Below the pieces are notes generated by a model that saw only the letters and a list, made by a program, of their open reading frames with translations, was not told the DNA's origin and did not search any database. From positions 1-7,874 of the forward strand of contig CALBEV010000122.1 in NCBI GenBank assembly GCA_937891045.1: a DNA stretch of 7,874 bases. Direction: 5' to 3'. This DNA is from an uncultured Burkholderiales bacterium (GTDB lineage: Bacteria > Pseudomonadota > Gammaproteobacteria > Burkholderiales > Burkholderiaceae). Position numbers and translations under genes: made by a program. Positions 7,407-7,874 of the stretch are shown in pieces; the stretch's first letter is position 1; the number at the start of each line of letters is the position of its first letter.

Positions 7407-7874
7407 TCAATCGATGTATTTCAAGCCAGCCTTGGCCAAGGACTCGCGCATGTTGTACATGTCCAAGCCCAAGATGCCCGAGGCCAGTTTGGTGCGCTTC
7501 TCGCCCTCCAAGGCTTCACGCGCAGCGGCGGCATCGGCCACTTGTTGGGCAATGCTGGCAGGCACCACCACGACACCATCGTCATCGGCGACGATGGCGT
7601 CACCAGGGTTCACCGCTGCACCCGCACACACGATGGGCAAATTGACCGAGCCCACCGTGGCTTTGATCGTGCCTTTGGCGCTGATGGCGCGGCTCCAGAC
7701 TGGAAAGCCCATGGCTTCCAACTCGATCACATCGCGCACACCCGCGTCGATGATGAGTGCGCGCGCACCTCGCGCTTGAAACGAAGTGGCCAGCAGGTCG
7801 CCGAAATAACCATCGGTGCAAGGCGCGGTGATGGCCGCCACCACGATGTCGCCGGGCTGTATTTGCTCGGCCAC
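7407..7874 (-). CDS. pmdF: 4-carboxy-4-hydroxy-2-oxoadipate aldolase, C-terminal part (5' end off right edge)
   Basis: The frame is open to the window edge, giving 155 codons of a protein normally about 227 residues long, so roughly the first 70 are missing; the GTG at the edge is internal, not a start. It matches the LigK/PmdF/GalC class II pyruvate aldolases (HMG/CHA aldolase, RraA-like fold). Visible family segments are [10 protein letters not shown], the pyruvate-binding loop [19 protein letters not shown] with the metal- and substrate-binding Arg-Asp pair (visible residues 47-48), [19 protein letters not shown] and the C-terminal [12 protein letters not shown]. It cleaves 4-carboxy-4-hydroxy-2-oxoadipate to pyruvate and oxaloacetate, the last pathway step, and usually also decarboxylates oxaloacetate. 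It is also the terminal aldolase of gallate pathways, but the pmd neighbours point to protocatechuate. Confidence 0.9.
   Translation of the reverse strand: MAEQIQPGDIVVAAITAPCTDGYFGDLLATSFQARGARALIIDAGVRDVIELEAMGFPVWSRAISAKGTIKATVGSVNLPIVCAGAAVNPGDAIVADDDGVVVVPASIAQQVADAAAAREALEGEKRTKLASGILGLDMYNMRESLAKAGLKYID

Noticed and set aside
6770..7645. Long plus-strand open frame (291 codons) opposite pmdD and pmdF
   Set aside because: It is antisense to two well-supported genes; its translation is low complexity and Arg/His-rich, with no family features.

Overview
The window looks like a chromosomal or plasmid aromatic-catabolism region of a betaproteobacterium, most likely Burkholderiales/Comamonadaceae (Comamonas, Polaromonas or Limnohabitans type). 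I base this on three things: moderately GC-rich genes with heavy TTG leucine use, a protocatechuate 4,5-cleavage cluster in the Comamonas pmd order, and a NagR/NahR-regulated salicylate 5-hydroxylase of the nag type. The genus is inference, since no rRNA or marker gene is present.

There are three blocks. (1) Positions 1-2390, minus strand: nagG (oxygenase large subunit), nagH (small subunit), nagAb (Rieske ferredoxin), then the start of a gentisate 1,2-dioxygenase-type cupin gene that runs off the left edge. Transcribed from about 2430 leftwards, this operon would hydroxylate salicylate at C5 to gentisate and then open the ring to maleylpyruvate. A divergent LysR-type regulator of the NahR/NagR family (2500-3402, plus strand) shares a 109-bp intergenic region with it; this holds a LysR-type dyad and a weak-35 promoter typical of activated promoters. 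(2) Positions 3475-4166, plus strand: a compact type II toxin-antitoxin pair (ribbon-helix-helix antitoxin and PIN-domain VapC toxin) with its own recognisable promoter and an 8-bp palindromic operator candidate. (3) Positions 4170-7874, minus strand: pmdF (partial), pmdD, pmdA, pmdB, pmdC, encoding the protocatechuate 4,5-cleavage pathway from ring opening through 2-pyrone-4,6-dicarboxylate to the aldolase. The hydratase and tautomerase genes are expected beyond the right edge.

The two catabolic operons are both transcribed leftwards, with the regulator and the toxin-antitoxin pair, read rightwards, wedged between them. The vapC and pmdC stop codons are 3 bases apart, with no obvious terminator. 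The nag block turns salicylate into gentisate and maleylpyruvate; the pmd block turns protocatechuate into pyruvate and oxaloacetate. Both feed central metabolism.

Genes occupy nearly everything. The only gaps are 2391-2499 (divergent promoter) and 3403-3474 (vapBC promoter), plus short intercistronic spacers; no gene-free stretch exceeds 300 bases. I saw no tRNA, rRNA, CRISPR array, transposase or inverted terminal repeats. The gene families are well known and I found no convincing undescribed system. The points most worth a second look are the placement of the toxin-antitoxin module, a terminator-like hairpin inside vapC, the effector-pocket substitution in the regulator, and the lack of a ferredoxin reductase gene next to the hydroxylase.
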